From NCBI GenBank assembly GCA_015680905.1, contig CM027377.1, positions 59,045,501-59,109,500 of the forward strand: DNA of 64,000 bases. Direction: 5' to 3'. The notes beneath the pieces were generated by a model, which made no database searches, had not been told where the DNA came from, and was given only the letters and a program-made list of their open reading frames with translations. Positions 1 through 12,742 of the stretch are shown here, one piece after another; position 1 is the stretch's first letter; the number at the start of each line of letters is the position of its first letter. The position numbers and the translations under genes are program-made. Source of the stretch: Coptis chinensis (taxonomy: Eukaryota > Streptophyta > Magnoliopsida > Ranunculales > Ranunculaceae).

Positions 1-429
1 ACTCTCTTTTTTACCTGTATAATCTTAAAACACAACTTATAAACACTATTAGTCCACTAAGATGGCTAAACAAGAGACATAATCGAGGGTTAAATAGCAC
101 TTTTTGAGCCCTTATCAGAAAGTCACAGATTAAAGGTATCGGTGGGTTCTAATCTCTTGAATTCCCTCTCTTATAAATTTTCAATAGTTTAGTTTAGTTT
201 AGTTAAGCAATTCACAATATCTATAATCATAGTTTTTAATCCCTCAACCCCCCTTTCCAGTCTTGTCCTTCATATAACATACACTTAAAAGTGGAACGAT
301 ATCCTACTCATCTTTTACTCATTGAGGGATAATTAAGTTTTTATACGCTTCTGTTTTGTTCAACGACCATCATCCATCTACACATTCCATACACCATCTC
401 ATACACACAAAAAGAGCGTGCGTCAGTTG

Positions 430-492
430 GTGAGCAAGGGACAATTGGCATCTATATGGTTTAAGTTAAGACAGAAAATGCATGGTGATATG
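430..492 (-). pseudogene. Displaced gag zinc-knuckle fragment
   Basis: Read on the minus strand, this short stretch encodes a CCHC knuckle of the form CIFCLNLNHIDANC. It is very close to the knuckle of E3 gag at about 29275-29330 (CNFCLSLNHIDATC). It abuts sequence (493 on) that matches the region after pol in related elements (28350 on), so gag-derived and downstream sequence are joined out of order. It is not part of an open gene here. The junction is discussed as a finding. Confidence 0.6.
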
Positions 493-1575
493 GGCGACCC
501 TTAGTAATGCATAACTGATCTTCAAACTGCCCTTAGAAGAATGGAGATTGCGTATTTCTAAGGGTTAGTCTATGTGGAATCCATTGCCCTTTTTTTGGTT
601 TTAGAAAATCACATAACTCTTTATGTATCGAGAATCATCTATAATGAGAACAGAGAAAAAAAAAAAGAATTGTAAAAGAAAGAAAATGAAATTGTATACT
701 CGCTTCATAGGATCACCCTTACTCAAACAACGAGTAGAAAGTGTTTTACAAAGAATATGTGAGATATACGTGGATTAAGGCTCCGACACTTACAACCACA
801 CACTCCAAGATGAAGGGTCCGGTTACCTTAATGATGCACTCCCATGGAATACATCGAGAAAACATAACATGAATTTTTTATAGTCAAATATTCAAGACTA
901 TTTGTGGGGTCGTTTTAAGTCAGATTCCCTAAGACTATGCATATAAGATGGATGATATATTGTTAACTATATACTAGTAGCCTAAATAGTTGGGGATCTT
1001 TATAGAAAAACATATGAAAGTATAAACCCTCAAACAGAATGAAATGATGCATTTAGAGGGTAAGATGCAGAATGATAAGAGCAAGCTTATGTAACCCATC
1101 ATGGAATTTATGCAATAACCTGTCATAGTTGAATTGTCCAAAAAAGTGTGGGGTTGGTAATAGATGTCCTTCATGAAGCTCAATTGATGTGGAATAGGAC
1201 ATACCAGGGTTCCCAACTACTGAAATGATGAACTCTTACGTTTGTATATTGGGCAAAGTCTCTTTATAGGGAAAGTTTAGAAAATTATGAATGATCTCAG
1301 AGGCAATTGGCTTAAGTACAAATTTGAGGTTTCTGTGAAATGGTTTCTTAGTGTTGTCCTCATAAATTGGTGATTTTTTTTATGAATAGAGGTTGGATTT
1401 CAAGAGGTGTTAAATTGGGATGGTGATGGTTGGGTGGTGATTCTTCACGTGATCGTGAGGACTTAGAGAATTCTTAATCTAGTTTTGGCATTTCCACAAG
1501 ATTGTGATTAATATCTATAATAGTATAAATGTCACAAATTTGTTCCATCAATAAGTCTTTAATTGCCAAACTAAA
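493..1575 (-). other. Non-coding post-pol-like block of E5
   Basis: No gene is supported here. Segments match sequence between pol and the extra ORF in other elements. One begins TGGGCGACCC near 490. Another, at about 775-840, ends in a GGTTACCTTA-type motif and has counterparts at 28630-28700 and 45010-45090. A conserved motif at 908-936 recurs upstream of extra ORFs elsewhere. The remainder is AT-rich with nothing recognisable. Confidence 0.5.
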
Positions 1576-2349
1576 TTAAAATCCACATTCCACCATAGAT
1601 TTTACTCCCTCTTTTCCATGCACTTCATTTTCTTTGTCCTCTCTACCTAGATCTTCATAAATTTTCTCAATGCCATTTTCCAAGTATGTCAAGTCCAATA
1701 CATGCTCTTGAGTTTCTTCTGCTGGATTTTTCTCATTTTTGGGTGATGATACATTAAGACATGTGAGAGAAACTATGACTTCAGGCATTTAGTCATCATC
1801 ATAAGATATGGAATTCACACGATAGTCAGGTGGAGGTTGATGGGAATTTAATTGGTCAGAAATATCATGATGGGCTTTAGCAATTGGCTTTGTTATAGTA
1901 ACACCTTGTTTCTCTTGTTGGATGGGTTCTGGACTAGTGGGAAGAATATTAGTCTCAGATGTAACATTATTTGAATCGGATTGGGGAAAACATAAGTTAG
2001 TTGCTATTTGCTGAGTTAGTATTGTTTTTTTGGCCATTTCCTAGTAGAGTTGGTCTGTGATGGATGGTGGAGTGGAATATGAATTTGATATGGATGGTGA
2101 TGTGAATGGTAATGGGTTTTGGGTGAAACCGTACTCTGATTGACCTGGTGGATATATGAATGGTGGTTGACTATTTGTGGTGGAACTCCATGAATTGTCC
2201 ATATGATTAGAAAACTCTTGAGTGTATTGGGTACTCAGGAAGTTTGAAATTTGAGGTTCGTAATCATAAAGATTTCCCGTAGTAAACTCGAATTCGGTAT
2301 ATGATGGACAATGGGATAACTAGTGATAAGGACTATCGCAAAAAGAACA
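1576..2349 (-). pseudogene. Gag remnant with CCHC zinc knuckle (E5)
   Basis: Gag packages element RNA into virus-like particles in the cytoplasm; its CCHC knuckle binds nucleic acid. On the minus strand 2349-2308 reads C-x2-C-x4-H-x4-C (CSFCDSPYH then LSHC), but a stop codon sits directly after the histidine. A Pro/Ser/Thr/Tyr-rich stretch follows, then two short open segments (2037-1789 and 1788-1576) that are polar and acidic, as expected for the gag tail and linker before protease. The N-terminal capsid part present in E1 and E3 is absent. Several stops make this a pseudogene. Assignment as gag rests on the knuckle and on flanking matches to E3. Confidence 0.5.
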
Positions 2350-2479
2350 AGGTTCTAGGTTTGCATTGTAATTCCATAACGGTTGCGATGCTTATTGATA
2401 AGACATATATGCTTAATCAATGATGATACACAAACAGTAGAAATTCATTTTTTTTATTTTTGAAAATATTTGTTTGGTA

Positions 2480-3116
2480 TATAGATTACTATACCCTATT
2501 CAAGGGAATAATTGGGCACAAAACTAGGATGGCTCTACTACACGTCTCAGAAGAGTAGGCAGTCACTTCACCAAGTGATGTGCTATCAAGAATCTCACTC
2601 ACGATGAATCTGGGGGAAGGGAGTGAGGAAGGTAGTTGGTCCACCGAAATCTAGTAGCTGATTACTCTAAATCCTCGTGGCTATATTTTTGTCCTTTTCT
2701 GGGAGAGTGTGACTACTTTGGGCTCTAGTTGATTGATTTTAATTCATTTTTTTGGTCTAGGGCTTCAACAATCAAGCAACGTCCAATTTACCTACATTGG
2801 GGAATGACTTCCCAATGGTTGTTATGTGGCTCGGGTTCAGCCTTATGCACGAATGTAAATTATAGTGCGGAAATTAAATTTCAAACAATCACGTAAGCAT
2901 GCTTGAGCACACAAGGTATCCTCTTACTTAGGCTTCGAGGAGGTTTAGAATTTACCTCTCAAGCCATGCTTACACACTGCTTGAGGATAAGGTGACGTTG
3001 GTTAGCCCGTGATCTGAGAATCAAGCCCAACCTTTCGAGTTTTACCCTGTTTTAAGTTACAATTAATAAAGATCCACTTAAAAAGCCCACAAGTTGGGTT
3101 TTTGATAATTAACTAG
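2480..3116 (-). other. Leader (5' untranslated) region of E5
   Basis: About 480 bp (2480-2960) is nearly identical to 30385-30860, the leader ahead of gag in E3. Shared blocks include the stretch around GGATGGCTCTACTACAC and the one around CAGTCACTTCACCAAG. E3 is interrupted by copia at 30857 inside this leader, so 2960-3116 shows what would follow. No gene is visible. Confidence 0.6.
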
Positions 3117-4618
3117 TGATAAGCACCCAAAACTGTATTATAAAAACCTGTAGAGACATAACATTTCGGTCAATTTTGTGCTTAATAATCATGAAATAAT
3201 CGCATCTTCGTGCTTTTTGCAGGTTGGAGCAACTAATGTAAAAATTATGAAAAAGCCAGCATTTAAGCATGGAATAGGGAGTATACACATGCCTTCCGAT
3301 CAAGCCCATGTGAAGCCCAACAAATTCGGACTAAAGCCCAAAGACTCAAATAGTACAGAATCCAATCAAAACGGGATTACATGCACGTAAGCATCAAACT
3401 TCCGAAGCTCATATCTCTTGAACCGGGACTCGAATGCGACGAGTGAGCTGCTCCGACGACATCGTCGATGAACTCTACAAATAGGGGAAGTTGTAAAATG
3501 CCAAAAGACCAGACTGCCATCGGACATTGTGACGTGGACCCACTAGGCGGCCCATAAGATTTGATGAGTCATCATGCAAGTCAAGACAAAGGTGCAAATA
3601 ATTGGTGCAATTTTGACACCTTGCATGAAGTTAATGAGTTAGTTGGATTTAGGTGATGATTATCTAAAAAAAAATGAAAGGTGTCAAATGGGAGTTAGTT
3701 GTGGATAAGTGAAAAATAAATGAGAGGAGAGTGTTTCACGGGGGAGAAGAAAAAGGCTCTCTTATGTAAAGGGGGCTGATTTTGGGAGTTGGAAGCTTTT
3801 ACTTCTTTGACTTTTACTTTTCATTTACATCCATGTCTTTAATTTTGTTTTTAGTTCTTAGTTTTAGAGAAAAGCTTGTAACTTGTTAATGGGGAACTCT
3901 CTAGTTTTTAATAAACTCTTCTTCATTTAGGTAAACAGTTGTAGTTTTCTTGTTTCATTCTCTTTCTTTTTCATTTCACATATCTTCTTGTAGTTTAATT
4001 CAATCCTAGGATCATGAGCTAAAACTCTCCCAAGTGGGGAGGGTTAATGATGCTCATGTGAGGATCATGCTACAAATTTAGGATTCCAAAATCACTACTT
4101 AAAAGACTTCGGTTCTATTTTTCATCCCGTCCCAAAATGATGAGAGATTGACAATTATCTGATCAATTGTTGTAAAGTAGAACTAGGAGTTGGAATGATA
4201 TTTCAGAGATGAAATATCATTTCAATTCTACATGCTAGCATGATATGTTTAGAGATAGGTATATTATGTTAGGGATTTGAGATGGTAGTGACCTGTTTCT
4301 AAAAGACTTGTAGCTAGGCCTTGCATGAGTAGGATTAATCCTTCCCTATCTCTCTCTCTCTTTCATTTAACTATAAACAAACTTACAAATTTTAGATAAC
4401 TTGTGTAAAAAAAATCTATCTATAAAATCCTTCTCACTTAGTTCTCCAAAGTGTAGATTCCAGTTGTGATCATTTAAATTCTTGTCTTAGAAGTTGGAAC
4501 GAAATCCCTACTCGAACTAGACTGACATTCTCAAAGAAAAAAAATAGTGAGTAAGGAATTATTGAGTTTTAGCACGTAGTAAGTCAACTTCTAAAAACAC
4601 TGAAAAGTACAAAGATCA
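3117..4618 (+). repeat. Solo LTR of the E2 family (plus orientation)
   Basis: It begins TGATAAGCACCCAAAA and ends in a TCA, and is flanked by the perfect 5-bp direct repeat ACTAG (3112-3116 and 4619-4623), the signature of LTR-retrotransposon integration. It matches the reverse complement of 31674-33103 and 35944-37433 along most of its 1502 bp. There is no internal domain, so recombination between two LTRs removed the rest. It was inserted into E5. Small ORFs inside it (for example 3178-3390) are not supported as genes. Confidence 0.88.
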
Positions 4619-5067
4619 ACTAGCTTTGCCTTCAAGAGCCCAAAACTTAAAACTAAACTAATACTATACTAATCTAATAGATTAACTAGCTTTAGATTGA
4701 TAATCTAGATTAACTAGAGTCAAATGAACTTAGAGTGTTGATTACCAACTTGATTCAAAGTGTGTGAGCTATGATTCACAACTTGCCTCACACACTTGAA
4801 CTTCCCAAGGCAATGAAAACTCTAATCCCTTGGTAAGTATACAACTTCAACCAAGTTCAATTCATGTTCATCCACAAAAATCAATCAAAAACCATTTTTC
4901 CTAAATTTTTTTTCGTTTTTCTTTTTATCTCTAACTATTACAAATAAGTTCCACTAATTTATCCTACTCTATTACAAAATCCGAGCTTGGAGTTCAAGTA
5001 TACATAAAAAAACAACTGAACTGGGAAAACCTCTATATGGATAGAGATATCTTTTGCATGGGAAAAC
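4619..5067. other. Continuation of E5 and edge of E4
   Basis: After the solo LTR's TSD the interrupted E5 sequence resumes. The last stretch, about 5020-5067, matches the reverse complement of 28020-28060 in E3 and continues on the far side of E1 at 20897. It therefore belongs to the plus-strand remnant E4 into which E1 inserted. The exact E5/E4 junction could not be placed. No gene is seen. Confidence 0.45.
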
Positions 5068-5112
5068 TAATAAGCACCCCAAAAATGTAGTTTAAACCCC
5101 TTAATAGTATTA

Positions 5113-5959
5113 TGAAGTGTTGTATGGTGGTGTAGTCTTCAAAACATTAGAAGTGAGGTTCATCTAAAATTGTTTAGAGTTTGAATGTGGGAGCTGAAAA
5201 AGAAGGAAGGTAGACTCTTAGTGTAGAACTTGTGTAGTTGTAAGCTAATGAAGAACATGAAAACTTAAGTTGTTTAAGATGGAAACGACATGAAAACATT
5301 GAAAGCAAGTATTGAAATGAAGATTGAAACAAAGAACAACAAAATAAGATTGATTGATTGATTGAAATAAAGCAAAAACAACAAGATTAAAATGAAAGAA
5401 ATGAAAAATAATAAAGTAAAAAACTTGAATTGAAAAACAAGAACTAAATCCTACAAACCAAATGGTTTGGACTCTAAAACAATGGATATCTTCTCTCTCC
5501 CTAACTTTTAGATTATATACCCCTACTTTATGCCTTATATTGATTTGCCCTTCTCCATTACATTTGAGACACCTCACACTTCACTTTATGTTTTTGCTTT
5601 TTCTTTTGCTTTTTGATTTCTTCTTGACTAAGATAGGTTTTGGAGAATGCCATATTTTAAGATAAGGGCCTCCATCTCTAGTCTTCTGAGTTGGGGGCTT
5701 TGACCTTTGACTTTGAGCATTGATTTTGACCATTGACTTTGACTTTTTTAGCACTTTTTCATAGCAGCTTCTAGTCTTCATAATAAGCGTGATTAAGGCT
5801 CTTTTTGGTGCTAAGACGCAGCTTTTATGATAAGTGGTCCGAAATTCTCTGTAACCTGGAAAATGCAATAAAAACTATGAGTTGTCTTCTCATTAAACGT
5901 AAAAGGAGTTGTAATGCAGTAATATAAGGGTAATAAATTGCACATTTGGGAGCTGGTCA
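5113..5959 (-). repeat. Solo LTR of the E3 family inside E1's 5' LTR
   Basis: This is an 847-bp TG...CA unit matching the E3 3' LTR (22913-23720) in the same orientation, including the shared right end GGGAGCTGRTCA. Comparison with the uninterrupted 3' LTR of E1 (14236 region) shows the target was TATTA. The flanks are TATTA (5108-5112) and TATCA (5960-5964), a TSD with one change. Read on the minus strand it begins TGACCAGCTCCC. No internal domain remains. Confidence 0.87.
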
Positions 5960-6470
5960 TATCACATTTAGGCTAATTATGTTTATAATAAATAAAAGTT
6001 AGTATTATTTACGTGTTTTTGTGTATCTCAAGTCTTGAAGTTGTTTATATGCTTAAAGACGTCATTTTGCATGGAAAACGAGTCAAGATAATTGATAGAA
6101 TAGTTCTATATTTAAATCCTAAGAATCAAGAAGAAAAGGTCTTTTCAAGCCCAGTCAAAGCTGGGAAGTCAAAGTTAATTCAGGTAGAAAAATGATAAAA
6201 ATCCATCATAACTTCAAAAGGGTGTATCTTTGGACTCGGGCCTTGGAATTTTAAACCTACTTTATGTGAAAACGACCGGCTCAGAACAAGATTTCTAATG
6301 GATCTGACTTTGACCCAATCAGAACTGTAAAAGTGAATGAAATGGACACTGAAGTAAATTTTAGTAGCATTAGCTCCTTTAGACTTAGTCTAATGGACTT
6401 TTGGATAATATTAGAGGTTCAAAGTTCCCCTTTCAGGTCTATATACGAAAATGTAACCCTAATCCTCTCC

Positions 6471-6479
6471 TATATAAAG
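6471..6479 (+). promoter_or_regulatory. Candidate TATA box of the E1 LTR
   Basis: TATATAAAG lies in the middle of the 5' LTR, the usual place for the retrotransposon promoter, with a pyrimidine-rich stretch downstream. The matching position in the 3' LTR (14750-14758) reads TATCTAAAG, so that copy has lost the box. Confidence 0.5.
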
Positions 6480-7253
6480 AGGATTAAAGCTAAACCTAAC
6501 TTGGCTACTCCCTCATTAGTTTAGTGACAATTTAGGTCTCTTTCTCTGTCCCCCTTTCCTTAGTTTAGTATAGTTTAGTTTAAGGTTAGGGTTTGTAGCC
6601 TCCATAAAACCTTTGAATAAAAGCTTAGTTTCTTGAATTTAATCAATTCTTCTTTACTTTAATGTCTCTTATTATCGTTTAAGTAGTTTCAATCCGATGA
6701 CACAAGGCTAAAACCTCCATTAGATGGGGTTTATGAAGCCACGTGAGGATGATTGTTAGTTAGAATAGTTATTGTTTTGCAACTAGCACTTCAAGTTCTT
6801 CGTTGTGTGTTTCTAGAGATAGAAATCATAACGATGAACTAGAGTTTAGAGCCACCATCAAAGATATTTGTGGGCGAGCTAAACTTTCATGCTAGTGAAG
6901 CCTTGATTAGAGATAACTTGGCATTCACTAGAGATCAAGAAAAACGATTTAATGACTAAACTAATAGCCAATCGAATCGCGTGGTGGATTACCCTTCTCT
7001 ATATCCTTCTCATATTAATTAAATCACTATTTTAGCACCTTAGTTTACTGTTTTTATATGATTAAAATATTACTCTTATTAGTGAATTAGTTTATTTAGT
7101 CTAGATTCACATTTAAGTACGTACAAACAAGAGTGGATCGAACACGATTACTCCCTATATCAACATATTTGAGAGTATTATTATTGATTGATTAGCATGA
7201 GTTTAGTACTATAGAAACACTATTTTCACATCTATTAAAATCTAATTATCAAA

Positions 7254-7271
7254 TGGCGTTGCTGGCTATCT
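7254..7271 (+). other. Primer-binding site of E1
   Basis: TGGCGTTGCTGGCTATC starts two bases after the LTR end. It resembles the TGGCGCCGTTGCCGGGG type used by many plant gypsy elements (complementary to the 3' end of tRNA-Asp), with a short deletion and substitutions. The position is diagnostic; the tRNA identity is inferred. Confidence 0.6.
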
Positions 7272-8129
7272 TGTTTGTTTACGTATCGCTTCATTAGATT
7301 GAAAAAACATGTTCACTGTTTTTCAAAACAAAACACTGTTTTTACTATTCACATTTTTTCGAAATATTTCTATCACTGTCTGAGTGCATACGAGTTGAGA
7401 ATTCAACTCCTTACACCACCATGACCACACTGCAAAAAATTCAAGCTATTGTACCTTTCTTAGAGCGCGTCCGCACTCTAGATTTGCTCTTACATAGCAC
7501 GCCCCGCACCGGGGTCGCGTCATAGTTGCCATATTCCTAGGCTCGCCTGCGCCCTAGTTTAAGTAGAATAAATTACTATTTTTACCACAATTGTAATATT
7601 ACCTCAAGAGTACAGTACAATACTCGTACGCCCACCAACTACAAAATTTTATAATTAATTTTTCATACTATACGGTGTCTAGAAAACTCAAAGAATTGGG
7701 GTTATCTAATTAAGGAACGTGCACGCACATACAATCTCCCTCAATTCTTAAGTGGCCTAGCCGTTGGTTTAAAAAGATTAGTAGTTAAATTATTAAGCCC
7801 ACCCACTACCAAAGCCCATTTCACAGGCTTGACATCCAGGCCCAACACGAAGCCCATAGTAATAAGCCTGAACCTTATTCTTAACCTCTAGCACTAATCA
7901 GGTTAAACTTTTTACAGGACTTCACAATCCACCTCGTGAACCTGAACCAGTACTCGTATAATTGTTCAGGTAACAAATAGATGTGCTTTAAGGTTGTTGA
8001 AGGCACTATTTATACACGTAGCAGGGACGCTCCATGTAACACCTCTTTACATCCTCGCATTTACTTCTAGTAATAATCAGGCTATTTTTGCATGCTCATT
8101 AGGAATTGCATATTATACTTAAAATTTGT
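7272..8129 (+). other. Leader of E1
   Basis: This is the untranslated region between primer-binding site and gag. A GC-richer patch lies at about 7460-7560; the rest is AT-rich. No ORF or family match is supported. Confidence 0.5.
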
Positions 8130-9810
8130 ATGAGATTGAGATCTGGTACACATGGACCTGCCTTATTAGTTTATCGTAGACGCAAAAATATACGCCTATC
8201 TAGACATTCACACATCACCACACACACACCACATACACCCACCAACACTACATCTGTAGCAATGGGTGAAGAAATAGCAGAGAGACCCCTCTCTGATTTT
8301 TATAAGGCTTTAAACGATAGACCTGAGTCCTGCATCATTCTTGCAGATACAATGGGTGATTTTAGAATCCCCCATAATATATTTAATCTACTACCAGTTT
8401 TCCATGGTTTAGACTACGAGAAGCCTTATCAACACTTACGTAGGATACAACAAGTTCTCACTACATTTCATCATCCTAACGTAAGACCTAAATAAATAAA
8501 ACTTAGGGTGTTTCCTTTCACCCTAGCTGACAAAGCGGCTGCTTGGCTAACAGCACAAAAGCCGAACTCTGTCGACACATGGGAAAAACTACTTTAATTA
8601 TTTATGGAACAATTCTACCCACCACAGAAAACTGGCGAAATGCTTCAAAATATTCACTTTTTTCGCCAAAATCCTCATGAATCTTTTTCTGCGGTTTGGA
8701 ATCGTTTCACTTATTTTCTAGTAAAGTGTCCCCATCATAACCTTGGGAAAGATACACTCGTTCGTGCCTTTTTCAAAGGTCTATCTCAACACCATAAAGA
8801 GAGTCTAGACATCATGAATGGAGGTAATTTCTTAAGTAAAGGAGCCACAAATGCTTATAACTTCTTAGATAATCAATCCAAGAAAAGCAACAACTAGGGA
8901 GGTAACAATTACTCCCGCTCTTCTTCAACAGTTTAGGCAACCAGTATGTTTGAGGTTAAACCTGACCATGAGCTTAAAACTCTTATTGAATCCCTCAGTA
9001 AAAAAGTAGATGCCCTCTCTGTTCATAAACAAGAAGTGATACCCACTCCAGTCATGAACATCAACTCCCCTCCATGTAATGTCTATTTTAATCCCAACCA
9101 TACCGATTCTTTTTGTCCCTTACTCTACCGTTCACCTCCACCACAACCCATAGATAATTACGCTTTCACCAACTGTAACACACAATGGAGGCAGAATACT
9201 AATTATAATCAACAACAACAACCTACACCTCTATGTTTTAATTATCAAAACGTTAGGACCACTACAAACTTCCACCAATTTAACCAACATCTTAGACAAG
9301 TAGATTTAGGAAACCAAAATAGAAGTTTAGTGCCCATGACCTAGAACTATCAACATCTAAAGATGAACGCTCAACAAGCATTAATTTCAGTCACTCCTCC
9401 TATGACCACTCCACCAGTCAAACCATTTACAGACGAAGTAGTAGTAACCTTGTTGGAAAAAAAATCAAATTATGCAACAAAACTCCGAGTTGATGAAAGA
9501 TCAGCATGATCAAAACTCTAACAGGCTACAACAAATGATGCAAATGATGCAGTCTTTGTGCCAAAAGATTATTGCGTTGTCTCCTAATCAAAATAATAAC
9601 CAAACAGGCGTGTTTCCAGGTCAAGTTGTGCCTAATCCTAAGTCAACAAACACTGCCTTTGAAATAAATAGTATTAAGTGTAATGGTAATATAAACCAAA
9701 GGGAACTACAGGCAGTCACTACCCTTTGTTCAGGGAGAGAAGTAGTTGATAACAAAGTGACTATGGCTGAAGATTACCCACAAACAAATGTTAAAAATGA
9801 AACCATATAA
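8130..9810 (+). pseudogene. gag: Gag polyprotein of E1, broken
   Basis: This is the structural capsid and nucleocapsid gene. I start it at the ATG at 8130 (MRLRSGTHGP); codons upstream in the same frame lack ATG. The capsid part (about 8400-8890) has the Retrotrans_gag signatures KLRVFPFTL, WEKLL and FFKGLSQHHKESLDIM, which align with E3 gag (FPFTKAGKSHAWLLP, FFKGLLQEHK). The zinc knuckle at about 9076-9119 reads CNVYFNPNHTDSFC: the second cysteine is tyrosine, so the CCHC is damaged. A Gln/Met-rich tail ends with GVFPGQVVPNPKSTNTAFE, shared with E3 (GVFPGQAILNPKPTSTAFE). In-frame stops near 8493, 8595, 8895 and 9342 and a shift near 9465 mean no full product is made. Confidence 0.82.
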
Positions 9811-11395
9811 AATATTGTCATAGAAACTGAAGACCGTACAACTGTAGAAGTACCAGTCCAACCACAACCAAAAGGGAAACCTTACAAGACTCCATAATAG
9901 AAATTAATGACCCTACACCTGTAGAGTTTCCAATATAAAAACCTAGTTGGAAAGCGGCTAAAGATAAAGACAAGGTTAATAATATTATTAACCCTTATGC
10001 TAAATATAGAGATAAGCTACCGTATCCCCACCTACTAGTTGTGTCTAAAAAGGACGAGAATTTTGATGAGATTAGGGAAGTGTTTAAAAATCTGACTATA
10101 AACCTACCTTTTCTAGATGCTATAAAAAGTCTACCTAGACATGCTAAGTTTCTAAAAGAGTTGTGCACCACGAAGAGGAAAACCAACATACCCAAAGAAG
10201 CCTTTTTAACTAAACAATATCCCTCTTTATCTAAACATAACGGAATCGTTAAGTACAAGGACCCTAGTCGTCCTACTGTACTATGCACCTTGGGAGATTA
10301 CTTCATAACAACTACACTATTGGACCTCGGGGCGAGTGTTAATTTACTCCTTTTTTATCTATATAAACAGCTAGGTCTCCCTAAACGTAAACCAACCAAA
10401 ATAACTTTGCAGTTGGTCGATCGTTCTATTAAATACCCCAAGGGCGTAGTTAAAAAATTCTCGTTAAAATACATGATTTTTACTACTCGGTCAACTTTGT
10501 TATTCTTGACACAGAAGTTGCTCATGATTCTATTCCCATCATCTTAGGTCGCCCTTTCTTGGCAACCGCCAATGCCCAAATCAATTGTCGGGATAGATCA
10601 ATAACTCTTTCCATTGGAAATCTATCTGTGGAGGTTAACATGTTTAGACTCAAGCAGGGACAACTAGGTTTGCCTGTAGAAGGAGAAATGAAGTCCATTG
10701 AGAGTTTTGTATTTTACGTTAGTGTGGCCGACCTCGTCCCCACACTAGTAGATACCCCTGTTATGGAAGAAGACAAAGATCATAATTTCGACTCCCTGTA
10801 CATAGATGAAATCGAGGAAGATTTTCTTCGACTATTTTGCAACCCTTCTTTGCCACCTCACGAGTCCCCTTCTATCGACATCCATTAATCCCTTGACGCC
10901 ATGACGAAAGAAAAAAAATTCACCCTCTAACCCAATGATTCTTATGACCCACCTATTGAGGAATGTCTTGTATATCTCAAGGCTTCTAATGATCTAGAAC
11001 TGAGAACACTAGCTGAGCACCATTCACACACCTCACATCATCCTGTCACTCATTCACGTTCCATCACAAATGTTCCCCACCCTCCACCTTTTCAAAGGAA
11101 CCTTGAGTTTGCACTTGACCTTCTTGCTTCTCCTGTGGTTCATGATTCACTAAACCCATCTAGTGAAGAAGTAATACTAAAGAAAGAGCCACCTGACACC
11201 TTTATTTTCAAATATGAAACAGTTCAGACCTACACCATGAATAAGTTTTGTGCTAAAGCCACTTTTTCGTTCACTTCACCCTTTCCTTCTAGAACTTATC
11301 CACATCCCAAGTATTTTCCAAAACCATCCATTTTCTCACGCTCATTCACTTGGACACCCTTTCATTGGAGGAAAAAGAAGAAATCGTATACTTGA
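9811..11395 (+). pseudogene. Protease region of E1, broken; no polymerase follows
   Basis: The retroviral-type aspartic protease cuts the Gag-Pol polyprotein. 10041-10547 carries the active-site motif LLDLGASVNLL, where the DLGAS form is common in Athila-type elements. After a one-base shift near 10480, the flap and end of the domain continue in another frame with IILGRPFLATANA and QINCRD (10535-10600). The open stretch to 10888 is acidic linker of the type that precedes reverse transcriptase. 11135-11395 is open but unrecognised, ending in a basic run. No RT, RNase H or integrase motif appears before the 3' region begins. The polymerase portion appears deleted between about 11000 and 11500. 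Confidence 0.72.
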
Positions 11396-12700
11396 TTAGG
11401 TTCTAGGTCCATCAGACTTCACTCTCATTCCGCTAAATTGCGTCGTAGAAAATCTTAGTGCTTGATTTTGTTTGTGGGTGCATTCAATGTTAATTATTTA
11501 TGAAAAGACCCACAACTCTTTAGGTTATTAATATATGGTAAGTTGCACATTAATATATTTTAGATGAAGTCTCGAGTATCTGACTATAAAAAATGAATTT
11601 TATTCTTTGGTGCACTCCATTCCAATCTTATATTATGGGAGTGCACCATTGAGGTAACCAGACCCTCTTTTTGGAGTGAGTGGTTATAAGTGTCGGATCC
11701 TTAGTCCACGTTTCATGTGACTCACATATTCATCTCTTGCACTTTTTCTCGTTGTTTGAGTAGTGTTTCTCTGTGGAGTGAGTTTCATTATTTTCATTTT
11801 ATCTCTTACATATTCATTTTATTTCTTCATCGTAATTTTGTTTTCTCAAAAATCAAATATATAAAAATTAAAAAAAATTTAAAACATAAACATGTATTAG
11901 TAAGTCTAAGGAATCTGACTTTAAAAGACCCAAGTTTTTGTACAATACTACCTTTCTGGAGTATATGCCAAACAAAATTTTCAAACTTAAAATGAGTTTT
12001 CAAATTTTGTTTGGGGGTGGCGTATTTTGGTCTTTCAATTCAAAACTTTTTGCCACCCTTTTGCCTGTCATGTTTACTCCAGTAAAGTCTAGGTCAGTAG
12101 TTAGTTACATAATTTAATTGTGTTATTGAATTATTTCATAAACCCCCTTCTCTAAAATTGTTTGGGGGTGATATATTTAATTTTTGCACATTGTACGTTC
12201 ACATATTAAAATTGCATGTATAAATACCAAAATATATAACCTATGGGCCTTGTTGATTTAATTGGGATGCATGATGTAATTAGGTACCTTAATTTCATGA
12301 AATTTCACTATTTTGCCGAATTTCGAAAGCTAATCCTATAGGAGCCACGATATGCGCATGTTTAATTTGTGAACTTATGGTATTATTTTATTTCTATTAG
12401 AGTCCGCTTATGTCCCAAGCGCTATTTATTATTTCATGTTATCCACATAAAGGGTGGAACTCATATAGGAGTTGCATATGTTTTTATTTCTTTATATTAG
12501 TATAGATTAACCTTCTTTTTCAGGTGCTCCCATTTACAAGCATGTTTCTATGGTATTCTTTATCATTTATTTTCATTCCATACTTTGGGGACAAAGCATG
12601 ATTCTATTTGGGGGTTGTATAGAAACATGTTGTAAATATTTAAGCACATATTAGATTATATATTACGTATTATTTGTCGTATAAAAATTTAGAAAAGTAT

Positions 12701-12742
<42 letters not shown>

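Larger units (their letters stand above)
1..3116 (-). mobile_element. E5: fragment of an Athila-like LTR retrotransposon with gag remnants
   Basis: The minus strand carries pieces matching the same parts of element E3 at 27400-30857: a leader (about 2480-2970 matches 30385-30860), a gag zinc knuckle (2308-2349) with the following gag tail, and the block that follows pol in related elements (493-960 matches 28320-28700 and 44300-45090). No protease, reverse transcriptase or integrase is visible, so it is an internally deleted, non-autonomous copy. The left end is outside the window. On the right it is split by a solo LTR at 3117. Its own LTRs were not found. Confidence 0.65.
5068..7251 (+). 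repeat. 5' LTR of E1 (interrupted)
   Basis: It starts TAATAAGCACCCC (TG mutated to TA) and ends ATTATCA just before the primer-binding site. A solo LTR fills 5113-5959. The remaining about 1332 bp align with the 3' LTR at 14215-14919, 18885-19412 and 20808-20891. It includes an uninterrupted small ORF (6013-6195) also present in the 3' LTR at 14295. Confidence 0.88.
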
